DNA of 64,000 nt from Albibacterium sp035514885 (GTDB lineage: Bacteria; Bacteroidota; Bacteroidia; Sphingobacteriales; Sphingobacteriaceae). The notes beneath the pieces are model-generated. The model was not told where the DNA came from. It ran no database searches and saw only the letters and a list, made by a program, of their open reading frames with translations. How positions within the stretch are numbered: position 1 is the first letter of the stretch; each line of letters opens with the position of its first letter. Position numbers and translations under genes: made by a program. The stretch is from NCBI RefSeq assembly GCF_035514885.1, contig NZ_DATJCH010000012.1, positions 620,001-684,000 on the forward strand, read 5' to 3'. This document shows, piece by piece, positions 63,155 through 64,000 of this stretch.

Positions 63155-64000
63155 CTATTGGTTCCTTTCAAAAAAACTTTTAACAAAAATTAGGGTTAAA
63201 GATACAAACGCACCAAGTATGATTGATAATATTATATAATTCACCAAGCGGGGTTCCGTTGGAGAAAGCTCATTAAGCTGTATCGGAGCCTCAATAATTA
63301 TAAATAATGGTCGTTGGTTTTCTACTTGAATCTTTGAATTATCCAACTGTGCCAATAAACCGGAATAAGTGCTTCGGGCCTGAGAATATCTTAAATTTAA
63401 CCTCTCAATTTCTAAATTAGCAATAGCTTTATTTGCGTTAACATTTCTATCTTGAGCAGCTGCAAGTGAACTCTGAAGCTGGTAAAGCTCTTGTTTCGAT
63501 TTTTCTACTTCTTGCTCTAGAAAATCTGTATTGTCAATCTTATTTTCTTTGCTGTATAAATTAATGTACTCTTCTAATTTTTGGAGAACTACTTTTGCAA
63601 TTTTTGCACTTGCCTCTGGATCCTGAAGTTTTACAGTAAGAACAATTGGTTTTGGAGCTTCATTGCTAAATGAAATACTTCCCCTCAATATTCCCACAGC
63701 TTGTGCGATCTCTCCACTCAGAATTAATACCGGTAAAGTTCCCGGAGAAAGCCTTGATATTTTTGATGCATTATTTGAATCAATTACATTTTTATAAACT
63801 ACTTTCAAATTATTATCTTTTGATAAAGTATTGAATTGATTCTTAAAACCAAGTACCATTCGTTGTGTAAGGTAATTGGATATAAAAATGGTGTCTCCTT
63901 CAAATACGATTTTCTCTGCAACTACATCTGATAAAAAATTAGTACTAGAAAGAATGAACTCATAAGCTGATGCAGGTATCCCTGCTGATTGATTAGCGCT
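63155..64000 (-). CDS. Wzz-type chain-length determinant (partial, 5' end outside window)
   Basis: The frame is open to the right edge; the ATG at 63859 is internal because coding residues (SAYEFILSSTNFLSDVVAEK upstream of it) continue to 64000. 281 codons are visible. They include a Wzz-type segment with PEASAKIAKVVLQKLEEYIN, a coiled-coil (~63560-63340) and a C-terminal membrane helix (YIILSIILGAFVSLTLIFV). There is no kinase domain, so it is a stand-alone co-polymerase, unlike Wzc at 14665. It is followed directly by wzy copy 2, with which it should set polymer length. Confidence 0.82.
   Translation of the reverse strand, partial: SANQSAGIPASAYEFILSSTNFLSDVVAEKIVFEGDTIFISNYLTQRMVLGFKNQFNTLSKDNNLKVVYKNVIDSNNASKISRLSPGTLPVLILSGEIAQAVGILRGSISFSNEAPKPIVLTVKLQDPEASAKIAKVVLQKLEEYINLYSKENKIDNTDFLEQEVEKSKQELYQLQSSLAAAQDRNVNANKAIANLEIERLNLRYSQARSTYSGLLAQLDNSKIQVENQRPLFIIIEAPIQLNELSPTEPRLVNYIILSIILGAFVSLTLIFVKSFFERNQ

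Noticed and set aside
63155..63859. Complete small gene starting at 63859
   Set aside because: The same frame continues without a stop to the window edge with Wzz-like sequence, so the gene is truncated by the window, not by a start at 63859.
1..64000. CRISPR arrays, tRNA or rRNA genes, insertion sequences
   Set aside because: No regularly spaced repeats, cloverleaf-like sequences, transposase-like proteins or flanking inverted repeats were seen.

Overview
This window is one large surface-polysaccharide (exopolysaccharide, capsule or O-antigen) locus from a member of the Bacteroidota. The evidence is low GC, few Shine-Dalgarno sequences, promoter elements of the TAnnTTTG type, an 831-residue multi-SLBB export protein, and Bacteroidota-style lipoprotein and outer-membrane protein genes. 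A Sphingobacteriaceae-like host is my guess only. No rRNA, tRNA, CRISPR array or insertion sequence was seen.

Nearly everything is on the minus strand, so the locus reads right to left. Block 1 (64000-49606) holds a Wzz-like chain-length protein (cut by the window edge), a Wzy polymerase, a GH123/DUF4091-like secreted protein, three GT4-type glycosyltransferases, a two-domain oxidoreductase, a heparinase-like protein, UDP-GlcNAc 2-epimerase (copy 2), an SDR and a WecA/WbpL-like initiating transferase. Block 2 (49451-29061) starts with a large Wza-like protein and UDP-glucose dehydrogenase. It continues with a full legionaminic-acid-type pathway (LegB, LegC, LegH/NeuD, LegI, LegG, PtmE, LegF), a Wzx flippase, a GT-B-like protein and an acyltransferase. 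It ends with an unusual group: HTTM-DCC membrane protein, SDR, ATP-grasp, HAD protein, NeuD-like acyltransferase and WecE.

Block 3 (29055-26151) is the only multi-gene plus-strand unit, a three-gene membrane-glycosylation cassette (EamA-like, GT2, GT-C-like). Block 4 (26013-17039) has UDP-HexNAc epimerase and dehydrogenase (WbpP/WbpA type), a hypothetical gene, a LuxR-type response regulator facing a beta-barrel/lipoprotein pair, a WcaJ-like initiating transferase and a Wza lipoprotein. Block 5 (17004-334) has the Wzc tyrosine kinase and then a pseudaminic-acid-type pathway. This includes PseB, PseC, a NeuB-cytidylyltransferase fusion, ATP-grasp, PseG, a hexapeptide acyltransferase and PseI. 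It finishes with Wzx, Wzy, a GT-B-like protein, an acyltransferase, WecG and WecB (copy 1), and a clear intrinsic terminator. The end of a Wzi-like gene converges on it.

Taken together, the genes can make two kinds of nonulosonic acid (Pse-type and Leg-type) and several amino- and uronic-acid sugars. They can assemble these on undecaprenyl phosphate with two initiators, flip with two Wzx and polymerise with two Wzy, then export through two Wza-type proteins. The most unusual points are the two NulO pathways in one locus, the NeuB-SpsF fusion, two ATP-grasp ligases among sugar genes, the HTTM-DCC protein, and two related GT-B-like proteins that each sit beside one NulO pathway.
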